Assembly: GCA_937927895.1 (NCBI GenBank)
Contig: CALGKA010000073.1
Span: 1 to 62,374, forward strand
DNA: 62,374 nt
Direction of reading: 5' to 3'
Source of the DNA: an uncultured Granulosicoccaceae bacterium
GTDB lineage: Bacteria; Pseudomonadota; Gammaproteobacteria; Granulosicoccales; Granulosicoccaceae
Part shown: piece by piece, positions 1 through 9,514 of the stretch
Layout of the letters: the number at the start of each line of letters is the position of its first letter
Position numbering within the stretch: the first letter of the stretch is position 1
Program-made: the position numbers and the translations under genes
The notes under the pieces: model-generated
Seen by the model: only the letters and a program-made list of their open reading frames with translations
What the model was told of the DNA's origin: nothing
The model's database searches: none

Positions 1-577
<577 letters not shown>

Positions 578-629
578 CTAAGGGACTCTGCTGAGTCGTC
601 CTGGCAGCTGATTCAATCGTATGAAAATA

Positions 630-679
630 TTTCGTATTGGCTTTCGTTTGTGTAAAAATAACCAAAAGCGAAACCAATA
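630..679. promoter_or_regulatory. Candidate GlpR operator between glpK and glpR
   Basis: Two TTTCGT half-sites lie in direct orientation at 630-635 and 642-647, 12 bp apart. The segment TATTGGCTTTCG (635-646) is mirrored, apart from one missing base, by CGAAACCAATA at 669-679. DeoR-family regulators often bind TTTCG-type repeats. Position between divergent glpK and glpR suggests autoregulation and control of glpK. The assignment is inference. Confidence 0.4.
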
Positions 680-687
680 TTCTTCTT

Positions 688-1449
688 ATGGCATCAAATC
701 GACAGCAATTGATTCTTGATATTGTGCGCGAGACCGGCATGGTTTCGGTTGACGAATTGGTGCAGCGCTTCGAAGTCACGCCGCAGTCCATAAGGAAGGA
801 TCTAAATGCTTTATGCGAAGCGCGCCTGCTTACACGTACACACGGTGGCGCACGCCTGGCATCCAGCGTAGAAAACATGAGTTATGAGGCTCGACGGGTG
901 CTGGCCAGTGATCACAAACTGGCGATAGGACGGGCAGTGGCTGAGATTATTCCAGACAATGCCTCGTTGTTTGTGAATATCGGCACTACCACCGAGGCGG
1001 TAGCGCAAGCACTGATACACCATCAAAACCTTATGGTGATAACTAACAATATTAATGTTGCTTCGCTGTTGAGGCCTTATAGGCAAAATAAAGTCATTAT
1101 AGCGTCGGGTGAAGTTAGATCGAGTGATGGTGGTATTGTTGGAGAGGCAGCGGTAGATTTTATTAATCAATTCAAAGTTGATTTCGCCGTGATCGGTTCT
1201 TCAGCCATTGATGGTGATGGTGCTTTACTTGATTTTGATTATCGCGAGGTAAAAGTATCGCAAGCCATTATCTCTAACGCGCGTCATGTTATTTTGGCAG
1301 CTGACTCGACCAAGCACGAGCGCACTGCACCGGTGCGCATTGGCCATGTCTCTCAAATCGACACGTTTGTCACTGACCGCTGTCCAGATAGGGATTTTCA
1401 AAACTTACTGACGAGTTTCGATGTCAGGACAATCGAAACTGATCACTAA
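688..1449 (+). CDS. glpR: DeoR-family transcriptional repressor, GlpR type
   Basis: A DeoR-family regulator of 253 residues, expected to repress the glycerol genes and to be released by glycerol-3-phosphate. I chose ATG 688; an in-frame TTG at 637 would only add residues without family similarity. The N-terminal helix-turn-helix (SNRQQLILDIVRE then VSVDELVQRFEVTPQSIRKDL, about residues 2-45) is followed by THGGARL, the usual link to the effector domain. The effector domain shows NIGTTTEAVAQAL, VITNNINVA and AADSTKHER, which fit the sugar-phosphate-binding fold of this family. It is the first gene of the importer cluster, 215 bp ahead of glpS, and is divergent from glpK. Confidence 0.9.
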   Translation: MASNRQQLILDIVRETGMVSVDELVQRFEVTPQSIRKDLNALCEARLLTRTHGGARLASSVENMSYEARRVLASDHKLAIGRAVAEIIPDNASLFVNIGTTTEAVAQALIHHQNLMVITNNINVASLLRPYRQNKVIIASGEVRSSDGGIVGEAAVDFINQFKVDFAVIGSSAIDGDGALLDFDYREVKVSQAIISNARHVILAADSTKHERTAPVRIGHVSQIDTFVTDRCPDRDFQNLLTSFDVRTIETDH

Positions 1450-1478
1450 ACCGATGCTGTCATTATTGTTTTTTTCCA

Positions 1479-1507
1479 TTGACTTTCGTTTTCCTTGGAT
1501 TTAGTGT
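1479..1507 (+). promoter_or_regulatory. Possible promoter of the glpS importer operon
   Basis: TTGACT at 1479-1484 is followed after 17 bp by TAGTGT at 1502-1507. The element CTTTCGTTT (1483-1491) overlaps the spacer and is identical to CTTTCGTTT at 641-649 in the glpK-glpR region, consistent with shared GlpR control. The -10 match is weak. Confidence 0.35.
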
Positions 1508-1664
1508 TAAAAAGAAATCCGATTTAAACCGTGGGGGAGAAATAGTTGGAGATCGTGAGTAAAGAGCATCGCAGTGTGGGGTGCAGTGCGGGGTGTTGTG
1601 ACCAAAGATGTCGCAACCCTGAATATTGCAGCGCTGTGCTTTTGCACCTGAGCTTGCGATAGCG

Positions 1665-2744
1665 ATGTTCGAACTACTCGATGTCAGCAAACGTGTCGCA
1701 CGTGATGACCATATAAGCAATGTCACACTGGCATTGGAACCGGGGTCGCTGAATGTATTGCTTGGCCCTACGCTGGCCGGTAAAACTACCTTAATGAGAT
1801 TGATGGCCGGGCTCGACAAGCCGACCGCCGGTGATATCAGGGTAAATGGTAAAAGCGTTGTCGGTGTGTCTGTGCGGGATCGCAACGTCGCCATGGTGTA
1901 CCAACAGTTCATTAACTACCCGGGTCTCACGGTTTATGAAAATATTGCTTCACCGATGCGGCTCGCAAAAGTAAAGGGAGCGGCGCTTGATAAAAAAGTG
2001 AGGCAAGCTGCCAGGCTTTTACAGCTTGAGCCCTATCTTGATCGTACGCCATTGAATCTCTCCGGTGGCCAGCAGCAGCGCACAGCCATCGCACGGGCGC
2101 TGGTAAAGGGGGCAGAACTGGTATTGCTCGACGAGCCTCTGGCTAATCTCGATTACAAATTGCGTGAGGAACTGCGTGTTGAATTGCCTCGATTGTTTGC
2201 TGAAACGGGTGCAATCTTAGTCTATGCGACCACCGAACCGCAGGAGGCTCTGCTTCTCGGCGGCAAAACCGCTACGCTTTTTGAAGGTCGGGTGACCCAA
2301 TTCGGCGACACCATCAGCGTATACAACCAACCGCACAATCTCGCCACTGCGCAATCGTTTTCTGATCCACCGTTTAACCTTGCCGACATTACGGTTGCGG
2401 CCAACGAACTAGTGTTTAGAGATGCATTTTGGGGCACGCTTAGCGACTTAAATAGCCATGTGCCAGAGGGGCCATACACCGCTGCAGTCAGGCCGCATCA
2501 CTTGTCGCTGGCGCCTTCCGACCTGCATTCTATAAAGTTGCCAGCAGTGGTTCGAACCAGTGAAATTACCGGCTCGGAGACATTCATCCATGTGACCGTT
2601 GCAGACAATCGCTGGGTCGTATTAACCCATGGTGTGCACCAGGTCAGGCCTGATGATCACATCAATGTTTATCTGAATCCTCGCAGTTTATTCCTTTTTG
2701 ACAGCCGCGGCGCGCTTGCACATGCGCCGCAGGTTAAGAGCTAG
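1665..2744 (+). CDS. glpS: Glycerol ABC transporter ATPase GlpS
   Basis: ATP-binding subunit of the glycerol importer GlpSTPQV, the system described in Rhizobium leguminosarum. ATG 1665 is preferred over an upstream in-frame TTG (1626). Seen: Walker A GPTLAGKT (residues about 34-42), Q-loop VYQQFINYPGLTVYENI, a full signature motif LSGGQQQR, Walker B LVLLDEPLANLD, and a C-terminal regulatory (TOBE/MalK-like) domain with AVRPHHLSLAP. The H-loop position, usually THD, reads TTEPQ here, so the switch histidine is missing. The paired ATPase GlpT has the opposite pattern. Only three bases separate it from glpT. Confidence 0.9.
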   Translation: MFELLDVSKRVARDDHISNVTLALEPGSLNVLLGPTLAGKTTLMRLMAGLDKPTAGDIRVNGKSVVGVSVRDRNVAMVYQQFINYPGLTVYENIASPMRLAKVKGAALDKKVRQAARLLQLEPYLDRTPLNLSGGQQQRTAIARALVKGAELVLLDEPLANLDYKLREELRVELPRLFAETGAILVYATTEPQEALLLGGKTATLFEGRVTQFGDTISVYNQPHNLATAQSFSDPPFNLADITVAANELVFRDAFWGTLSDLNSHVPEGPYTAAVRPHHLSLAPSDLHSIKLPAVVRTSEITGSETFIHVTVADNRWVVLTHGVHQVRPDDHINVYLNPRSLFLFDSRGALAHAPQVKS

Positions 2745-2747
2745 TTT

Positions 2748-3857
2748 ATGGCACAGATTAAACTCGATCAGCTAGCGCATTCCTATTACCCGCATCCCAA
2801 AAAGCAGCAGGATTACGCGCTTAAGGCAATGGATTACCTGTGGGATGATGGCCAGGCTTATGCGCTGCTTGGTCCCTCAGGTTGTGGCAAAACTACGTTG
2901 CTGAATATTATTTCCGGCTTGCTTAAACCATCACAGGGGCGAATCCTGTTTGATGGTGAAGACATGACCATGCGAACACCGGAAGAGCGCAATATTGCTC
3001 AAGTGTTTCAGTTTCCAGTGATTTACGACACGATGACAGTAGCGCAAAACCTTGAATTTCCACTGGTCAATCGAGGCGTGGATCGAGCAGAGATAAATAA
3101 AAGAGTGACGGAAATGCTCGAGACCCTTGAGCTTTCATCCAAGGCCAACTTGCGTGCTCAAGGTTTAACGGCTGATGAGAAACAAAAAATCTCACTGGGC
3201 CGCGGCTTAGTGCGTTATGACGTAAACGCTATTTTATTTGATGAACCGCTCACGGTGATTGATCCGCATATGAAGTGGCAGTTGCGCACTAAACTGAAGG
3301 AGCTGCATCAGCGCTTCGGTCATACCATGATCTACGTCACTCATGACCAAACAGAAGCGCTGACATTTGCTGACAAAGTGGTTGTGATGTACGAAGGGCA
3401 AGTGGTGCAGATTGGTACGCCGGAAGAATTATTTGAGCGTCCGGACCACACCTTTGTTGGTTACTTTATCGGTTCCCCCGGTATGAATATTCTGCCCTGT
3501 GAGTTGCGCGGTTATTACGCCGTCGTCGATGGACATCCAGTCGTTTTAGGAGCCGATTACCAGCAGATATCAGGTGCACGAGTAGAGTTAGGCATTCGAC
3601 CCGAGTTTGTACGATTTGTCGGAGCCCATGAACAAGGTTTGCCCGTGACAATTGATACTGTTAATGATGTTGGCCGGCATCGTATCGCCAAGGTAAGACT
3701 TGGCCGCTACCCGCTCGACGTTATTGTTCCAGAGGGGCAGGAGATTGCTGCCACAGATCATCGAGTGGTATTCGATTCAAATAAAACAGGGATCTATGTT
3801 AACGATCATCGTTTGCAGCCAGAGCGTCTTCGTACGGGTGCTGGAGCGCCGGTATGA
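2748..3857 (+). CDS. glpT: Glycerol ABC transporter ATPase GlpT
   Basis: Second ATPase of the importer; it is unrelated to the E. coli GlpT antiporter of the same name. Seen: Walker A GPSGCGKTT (residues 42-50), Q-loop VFQFPVIYDTMTVAQNL, Walker B ILFDEPLTVIDPH, an intact H-loop VTHDQTEAL and a C-terminal regulatory domain with LGIRPEFVRF. The signature motif is degenerate: LTADEKQKISLGR where LSGGQ is expected. With GlpS this predicts one complete composite ATP site and one degenerate site. The stop overlaps the ATG of glpP by four bases, so the genes are probably translationally coupled. Confidence 0.9.
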   Translation: MAQIKLDQLAHSYYPHPKKQQDYALKAMDYLWDDGQAYALLGPSGCGKTTLLNIISGLLKPSQGRILFDGEDMTMRTPEERNIAQVFQFPVIYDTMTVAQNLEFPLVNRGVDRAEINKRVTEMLETLELSSKANLRAQGLTADEKQKISLGRGLVRYDVNAILFDEPLTVIDPHMKWQLRTKLKELHQRFGHTMIYVTHDQTEALTFADKVVVMYEGQVVQIGTPEELFERPDHTFVGYFIGSPGMNILPCELRGYYAVVDGHPVVLGADYQQISGARVELGIRPEFVRFVGAHEQGLPVTIDTVNDVGRHRIAKVRLGRYPLDVIVPEGQEIAATDHRVVFDSNKTGIYVNDHRLQPERLRTGAGAPV

Positions 3858-4720
3858 CCGTTAAACCCGTTAATCAAAAAGCCTGGTTACTGGTACTTCC
3901 GGTACTGTTAATTGTTGCGCTGAATGCCATTATCCCGTTAATGACCGTGGTGAACTATTCACTACAAGATACCTTTAGTCCCGGGGTGTTCTTTTACGAA
4001 GGAACCAAGTGGTATCAGGATGTACTCTCTTCCCCACGCTTTCACGGAGCATTAGGCAGGCAATTTCTGTTTACCGGTATCATTCTATTGATAGAAATAC
4101 CATTGGGCGTTGCGGTTGCGCTGGCGATGCCACGCAAAGGGCCGTGGGTATCCGTGTGTTTGGTGTTAATGGCTTTACCGCTCCTGATTCCGTGGAACGT
4201 AGTCGGCGCCATGTGGAATATTTTTGCACTGCCGGATATCGGTCTGTTGGGTTACGGATTAAATTGGCTGGGGTTTGACTATAACTACACCCAACAGCCG
4301 TTTGCAGCGTGGTTTACCGTGGTATTAATGGATGTCTGGCACTGGACTTCTCTGGTAGTGCTGTTGGCCTATGCGGGCTTATCGTCAATTCCGGATGCGT
4401 ATTATCAAGCAGCCAAGATTGATGGCGCCAGTTCGTTTGCCGTGTTTCGTTTTATACAACTACCGAAGATGAAACGGGTGTTGATCATCGCCTTGCTGTT
4501 GCGCTTTATGGATTCGTTCATGATCTACACCGAACCGTTTGTGCTTACCGGAGGTGGTCCAGGTAACTCCACTACGTTTCTTTCAATTGATCTTGTGAAA
4601 GCCGCCATCGGTGAGTTTAATTTAGGTATAGCTGCTGCCATGAGCATACTGTACTTCTTAATGACGCTACTCGTGTGTTGGGTTTTTTACACCGCTATGA
4701 TGCGAGGAGATGAATCATGA
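3854..4720 (+). CDS. glpP: Glycerol ABC transporter permease GlpP
   Basis: Inner-membrane permease of the CUT1-type sugar importer family, 288 residues. Several hydrophobic segments are visible, the first at about residues 11-33 (AWLLVLPVLLIVALNAIIPL) and others in the middle and at the C-terminus. The EAA loop that contacts the ATPases is recognisable as YQAAKIDGASSFAVFRFIQLPKMK. It overlaps glpT by four bases at its start and glpQ by four bases at its end (ATGA junctions). It would pair with GlpQ to form the glycerol channel. Confidence 0.9.
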   Translation: MTVKPVNQKAWLLVLPVLLIVALNAIIPLMTVVNYSLQDTFSPGVFFYEGTKWYQDVLSSPRFHGALGRQFLFTGIILLIEIPLGVAVALAMPRKGPWVSVCLVLMALPLLIPWNVVGAMWNIFALPDIGLLGYGLNWLGFDYNYTQQPFAAWFTVVLMDVWHWTSLVVLLAYAGLSSIPDAYYQAAKIDGASSFAVFRFIQLPKMKRVLIIALLLRFMDSFMIYTEPFVLTGGGPGNSTTFLSIDLVKAAIGEFNLGIAAAMSILYFLMTLLVCWVFYTAMMRGDES

Positions 4721-5517
4721 GAGGTGCGAAAATCGTTGTTGTTTTTATCTATATTCTGTTTTTGATGCTGCCGATTTATTGGCTGCTGAATATGAGTTTT
4801 AAAACCACAAATGAAATTCTTGGTGGTTTTAGCTGGTACCCGCAGCAGTTCACATTGGACAGCTACATCACTATTTTTACTGACCCGACCTGGTATAGCG
4901 GTTACATCAACTCGATCTCCTATGTATTAATGAATACAGTGATTTCCGTGTCGTTAGCGCTTCCGGCAGCCTACGCGTTCTCGCGGTATCGATTCATGGG
5001 TGACAAGCACTTGTTCTTTTGGCTGCTATCAAATCGTATGGCGCCACCGGCAGTGTTTGTGTTGCCGTTTGTGGAACTCTATTCCGCCATGAATCTGTTT
5101 GATACCACTCTGGCTGTGGCATTGGCGCACTGTTTATTCAATGTGCCACTCGCAGTATGGATATTAGAGGGGTTTATGTCCGGTGTGCCGCGTGAAGTTG
5201 ACGAGACTGCCTACATCGATGGTTATTCGTTCCCGCACTTCTTTGTAAAAATATTCATGCCGCTTATTGCTGCCGGTATTGGTGTGACCGCATTCTTTTG
5301 CTTTATGTTTAGTTGGGTTGAGATGCTTCTGGCCAAGAATCTCACTTCAGTCGCGGCAAAACCTATTGTCGCAGTAATGACCCGTACGGCATCGACAGCA
5401 GGTTACGAACTCGGCTTGCTTGCGGCTGCAGGCGCGTTGACTTTAATACCAGGCGTTATCGTTATTTGGTTTGTTCGAAAGCATATTGCTAAAGGCTTCG
5501 CCCTGGGGCGAGTGTAA
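4717..5517 (+). CDS. glpQ: Glycerol ABC transporter permease GlpQ
   Basis: Second permease, 266 residues; it is not the E. coli phosphodiesterase also called GlpQ. Six hydrophobic segments are visible, beginning VVVFIYILFLMLPIYWLL. The EAA loop reads DETAYIDGYSFPHFFVKIFMPLI. The ATG overlaps the stop of glpP. It heterodimerises with GlpP, the usual arrangement for CUT1 importers. A gap of 85 bp leads to glpU. Confidence 0.9.
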   Translation: MRGAKIVVVFIYILFLMLPIYWLLNMSFKTTNEILGGFSWYPQQFTLDSYITIFTDPTWYSGYINSISYVLMNTVISVSLALPAAYAFSRYRFMGDKHLFFWLLSNRMAPPAVFVLPFVELYSAMNLFDTTLAVALAHCLFNVPLAVWILEGFMSGVPREVDETAYIDGYSFPHFFVKIFMPLIAAGIGVTAFFCFMFSWVEMLLAKNLTSVAAKPIVAVMTRTASTAGYELGLLAAAGALTLIPGVIVIWFVRKHIAKGFALGRV

Positions 5518-5602
5518 TGATGCAGAGAAAATTGTTGAGTAATATAACGGGCATCTTACAAGGGCATTTTTTTCGTGGTTTGTTTGTCATTGGGGTGCGC
5601 TC

Positions 5603-5887
5603 ATGAGTTCTCTTTCATGGATGGCGTGGACATGGCACACCGCCGTTTTTTTTGGCTTCATCGCGTTGTGTTTAATTACCATGTTTGTTTGGGAGTTAGT
5701 AAAGCCGGGCGGTAATCCCCGAACCGGGCTGCTTGGCCTCGACACGACTCGTGGTGATCGTTTATTTATTTCATTACTCGGCAGCGCATACATCCATGTA
5801 GCGTGGCTGGGTTTGATTGACTTACCGCTTTGGTGGGGGTCGGTGGTTTCTGTATTCTTTGCACTGGCCGTTTTTCGGTGGGTGTAG
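5603..5887 (+). CDS. glpU: DUF2160 small membrane protein GlpU
   Basis: A 94-residue membrane protein of the DUF2160 family, which accompanies GlpSTPQV importers. Three hydrophobic stretches are visible: AVFFGFIALCLITMFVWELV, ISLLGSAYIHVAWLGLI and VSVFFALAVFRWV. Between the first two lies a conserved-looking GLLGLDTTRGDRLF segment. Its biochemical role is not established to my knowledge. Position between the permeases and the binding protein suggests an accessory role in the importer. Confidence 0.8.
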   Translation: MSSLSWMAWTWHTAVFFGFIALCLITMFVWELVKPGGNPRTGLLGLDTTRGDRLFISLLGSAYIHVAWLGLIDLPLWWGSVVSVFFALAVFRWV

Positions 5888-5976
5888 GAAATACCGTCAA
5901 CGCCACATTGCTTGGCAATGGTGTTGAAAATAGTAGTTCGTAGTTTTTACAAGCGCAATTGAGAGGAGATTTAACA

Positions 5977-7710
5977 ATGAAACGACAACTGGTAGCTACC
6001 CTGGTGGCGGCCGCATTCACTTTCTCTGCAGGGCATGTACTAGCAGATATCGATGCGGCAAAAAAATGGGTTGATGATGAGTTTCAACCTTCGGCAATAA
6101 GTAAAGAAGAGCAAATGACAGAAATGGAGTGGTTCATCAAAGCCGCTGAACCATTTAAAGGGTTGGAAATTAATGTGCTGTCAGAAGGTATTCCGACTCA
6201 TACTTATGAGTCAGAAACACTGACCAAAGCTTTTGAAGAAATTACCGGTATTAAGGTCAATCACCAAATATTGGGTGAGGGTGAAGTGGTACAAGCCGTA
6301 CAAACGCAGATGCAAACCGGTCGTAACTTGTACGATGCCTATGTCAATGATTCCGATCTCATCGGCACTCATTCGCGATTGCAGCTTGCAGTTAATCTGA
6401 CTGACTTCATGGCAGGCGAAGGCAAAGACGTTACTTTGCCAACGCTTGATCTTGAAGATTTTATGGGTACACAGTTTACTACAGGCCCTGATGGCGATCT
6501 CTACCAACTACCGGATCAACAGTTCGCCAACCTGTATTGGTTTCGCAAAGACTGGTTTGAACGCGATGATCTAAAAACTGCGTTTAAAGAAAAGTACGGT
6601 TACGAGCTTGGTGTTCCAGTGAACTGGTCAGCTTATGAAGACATCGCTGAATTTTTCTCTAAAGACGTTAAAAATATCGACGGCGTAGATATCTATGGCC
6701 ACATGGATTACGGCAAACGCGCGCCTGACCTTGGTTGGCGTATGACTGATGCCTGGTTGTCAATGGCAGGTGCGGGTAGCCCTGGTGAGCCAAACGGTAT
6801 TCCTATTGATGAGTGGGGTATTCGAATGGAGGCAGGTTCTTGTAATCCATCCGGTGCATCTGTGAGTCGCGGTGGTGCGGCTAACGGTCCGGCTGCGGTT
6901 TATGCGATTCGCAAGTGGGATGAATGGCTACGAGAATATGCACCTCCTGGTGCTGCCAGCTATGACTTCTATCAGTCATTACCGGCGTTAAGTCAGGGCA
7001 ATGTGGCACAGCAGATATTCTGGTATACCGCGTTTACCGCTTCTATGGTGGCACCGAAATCTGAAGGCAATAACACTGTTGATGACGAGGGCAATCCGTT
7101 ATGGCGTATGGCACCTTCACCGCATGGTCCGTATTGGGAAGAAGGCCAGAAGGTCGGTTATCAAGACGTGGGTTCCTGGACAATTCTTAAGTCAACACCG
7201 ACAGATCGTGCAAAGGCTGCTTGGTTATACGCGCAATTTGCTGTGTCTAAGACAGTTGATGTTAAGAAAAGTCACGTGGGTCTTACGTTCATTCGAGACT
7301 CATCCGTGAGTCATGAGTCATTCTCTGAGCGAGCATCTCAGCTTGGTGGTCTGGTAGAGTTCTATCGTTCACCTGATCGCGTGCGATGGTCTCCTACAGG
7401 CATTAACGTACCTGATTATCCGAAGCTTGCTCAAATTTGGTGGCAGCAAATCGGTGATGTGAATTCAGGTGCGTTTACACCACAAGAGGCGATGAACCGA
7501 CTGGCATCAGAAATGGATCTGGTCATGGCACGAATGCAATCGGCTGATGAAGCCGCTGACGTATATGGTGGTTGTGGTCCGCGTCTGAACGAGCCAAAAG
7601 ACGAGTCAGAATGGCTCGGTAAGGGTGGAGCGAAAGCGAAGCTCGACAACGAAAAGCCGCAGGGCGAGACCATTGCCTATGATGAGCTGATCAAGCAGTG
7701 GGCGCAGTAG
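5977..7710 (+). CDS. glpV: Glycerol ABC transporter periplasmic binding protein GlpV
   Basis: Extracellular solute-binding protein of 577 residues from ATG 5977, which follows a good ribosome site (GAGAGGAG at 5961-5968). The signal peptide MKRQLVATLVAAAFTFSAG ends near AGHVLADID. The mature protein shows family features: HTYESETLTKAFEEITGIKV, QLPDQQFANLYWFRKDWF and RMAPSPHGPYWE. It is unusually long for a binding protein but matches the GlpV size. It should capture glycerol or a related polyol in the periplasm and deliver it to GlpPQ. An upstream in-frame TTG (5959) is less likely. A strong inverted repeat follows before glpD. Confidence 0.9.
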   Translation: MKRQLVATLVAAAFTFSAGHVLADIDAAKKWVDDEFQPSAISKEEQMTEMEWFIKAAEPFKGLEINVLSEGIPTHTYESETLTKAFEEITGIKVNHQILGEGEVVQAVQTQMQTGRNLYDAYVNDSDLIGTHSRLQLAVNLTDFMAGEGKDVTLPTLDLEDFMGTQFTTGPDGDLYQLPDQQFANLYWFRKDWFERDDLKTAFKEKYGYELGVPVNWSAYEDIAEFFSKDVKNIDGVDIYGHMDYGKRAPDLGWRMTDAWLSMAGAGSPGEPNGIPIDEWGIRMEAGSCNPSGASVSRGGAANGPAAVYAIRKWDEWLREYAPPGAASYDFYQSLPALSQGNVAQQIFWYTAFTASMVAPKSEGNNTVDDEGNPLWRMAPSPHGPYWEEGQKVGYQDVGSWTILKSTPTDRAKAAWLYAQFAVSKTVDVKKSHVGLTFIRDSSVSHESFSERASQLGGLVEFYRSPDRVRWSPTGINVPDYPKLAQIWWQQIGDVNSGAFTPQEAMNRLASEMDLVMARMQSADEAADVYGGCGPRLNEPKDESEWLGKGGAKAKLDNEKPQGETIAYDELIKQWAQ

Positions 7711-7757
7711 TCGTCAGACAAGGCTTGGACCTTGCTTTGTTCTGAAAAGGACAATTG

Positions 7758-7786
7758 GTGCGGGTTATCCTTTTGATAACCCGCAC
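7758..7786. terminator. 12-bp perfect hairpin between glpV and glpD
   Basis: GTGCGGGTTATC (7758-7769) pairs perfectly with GATAACCCGCAC (7775-7786) around a 5-base loop CTTTT. The following sequence (GTCTTACTAC) has no proper T-run, so this is a weak or partial terminator, or an mRNA-stabilising hairpin that sets expression of the importer apart from glpD. Confidence 0.5.
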
Positions 7787-7825
7787 GTCTTACTACAAAT
7801 TCAAACATTGCCTGCCAGAAGTTTT

Positions 7826-9370
7826 ATGACTGATCTACCCGTTACATGTGATTACGATGTCGTCGTTATAGGCGGCGGTATTAATGGTGCAGGTATTGCG
7901 CGAGACGCTGTCGGGCGCGGTCTGTCTGTACTGCTGTGCGAGAAGGACGATCTGGCTCAGCACACATCTTCCGCGAGTACTAAACTGATACACGGCGGTT
8001 TGCGGTATCTGGAACACTATGATTTCATGCTGGTGCGTCATGCACTGCAAGAGCGCGAAGTTTTACTAAGAGCAGCGCCTCATATCATCTGGCCATTACG
8101 ATTTATTCTGCCTCATCACCGATCACTTCGTCCGCGATGGCTGATTCGACTGGGGTTGTTTCTGTACGATCATATCGGCGGTCGCAAACTACTGCCGAAA
8201 TCACACTCTGTTGACCTCACGAAACACGTTTCGGGTGAGTCGTTAAAAAACGAATTTACTCACGCCTTCGAGTATTCCGACTGTTGGGTTCAGGATGCGC
8301 GTTTGGTTGTGTTAAACGCCATGGACGCCGCAGAACGCGGTTGTGAGGTTCGCGTTCGCACTGAAGTGACAGACCTTGTCAGGCATGAGGGTTCCTGGTC
8401 TATTCATTTAAGAGATAACAACAGCGATGAAAAGACCACAGTCACTGCCAGGGTAGTTATTAACGCGTCTGGCCCGTGGGTGGAGAAAACGCTTGATCTT
8501 GACGAAGCGCATGACACACGATACGCAACCAGATTGGTGAAGGGCAGTCATGTGGTGGTACCTAGAATTTTCGATCACCCTTATACTTATATTTTTCAAA
8601 ATGCAGACAACCGGATAATTTTTGCAGTCCCCTATGAGCAGGACTACACCTTGCTGGGTACCACTGATATGGAAGTGGGGGACGAGCCGGGCACTGTCGA
8701 AATAGATGCGGAAGAAATAAAATACATCTGTGATGCAGCGAGTGAGTATTTCAATAATCCGGTAAAGCCTAGCGATGTTGTATGGAGCTATTCAGGGGTC
8801 AGGCCGCTTTATGATGACGCATCAGCCAATGCGTCCAAGGTAACGCGTGACTACAAACTCGATTTTGACACCCGAAAAGGAGCGCCGGTGCTATCGGTCT
8901 ATGGTGGTAAAATCACCACCTACCGAAAGTTGGCCGATGATGCGATGGGTATGCTCGCAGAGCATCTCTCAGTTTCTGGATCCGACTGGACCAAATCGGT
9001 GCCACTGCCGGGTGGTGACATTCCAAACGCAGATTTTGATGCGTTTTTACATAGCGTCGAAGCGCAGTATCCATGGTTGGAAAAGTCTGTCATATATGAT
9101 TATGCGCGTAACTATGGCACCCGTGTTGCTCAGCTGCTGCAGCACTGTACCAGGGTTGAAGATTTAGGCATATCGTTTGCCGGTGGGTTATTCCAGGTTG
9201 AAGTGGACTACCTCATGCAGAATGAGTGGGCGCAAACGACAGAAGACATTCTCTGGCGCAGATCAAAAAAGGGACTTCGATTATCTGTCACAGAGGTGCA
9301 GGCGCTGGATCAATACGTATTGCAAAATCTTGCATTGCCCGAACGTGCGCCTAAGGTGACACAAGGATAA
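7826..9370 (+). CDS. glpD: Aerobic glycerol-3-phosphate dehydrogenase
   Basis: FAD-dependent, membrane-associated enzyme oxidising sn-glycerol-3-phosphate to dihydroxyacetone phosphate and passing electrons to quinone. ATG 7826 is preferred to TTG 7808. Seen: FAD-binding YDVVVIGGGINGAGIARDA (about residues 11-29), the substrate region STKLIHGGLRYLE, GPWVEKTLDL, TDMEVGDEPG and the C-terminal helical domain beginning after VYGGKITTYRKLA. The 514-residue length fits the family. It closes the glycerol pathway formed with GlpK and the ABC importer. Confidence 0.95.
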   Translation: MTDLPVTCDYDVVVIGGGINGAGIARDAVGRGLSVLLCEKDDLAQHTSSASTKLIHGGLRYLEHYDFMLVRHALQEREVLLRAAPHIIWPLRFILPHHRSLRPRWLIRLGLFLYDHIGGRKLLPKSHSVDLTKHVSGESLKNEFTHAFEYSDCWVQDARLVVLNAMDAAERGCEVRVRTEVTDLVRHEGSWSIHLRDNNSDEKTTVTARVVINASGPWVEKTLDLDEAHDTRYATRLVKGSHVVVPRIFDHPYTYIFQNADNRIIFAVPYEQDYTLLGTTDMEVGDEPGTVEIDAEEIKYICDAASEYFNNPVKPSDVVWSYSGVRPLYDDASANASKVTRDYKLDFDTRKGAPVLSVYGGKITTYRKLADDAMGMLAEHLSVSGSDWTKSVPLPGGDIPNADFDAFLHSVEAQYPWLEKSVIYDYARNYGTRVAQLLQHCTRVEDLGISFAGGLFQVEVDYLMQNEWAQTTEDILWRRSKKGLRLSVTEVQALDQYVLQNLALPERAPKVTQG

Positions 9371-9514
9371 AAGCTGCAGGGAGTACAACTCCCACTATAA
9401 AACAGCATCACTTGAAGTGTGTCGATTTTGGCTTATTATTTCACTCAAGATCAATTCACTTTCCTATAGTCAGCGGTGTCTCTGACGGTAGAGGCTGCCA
9501 AATTGTTAAGCATA

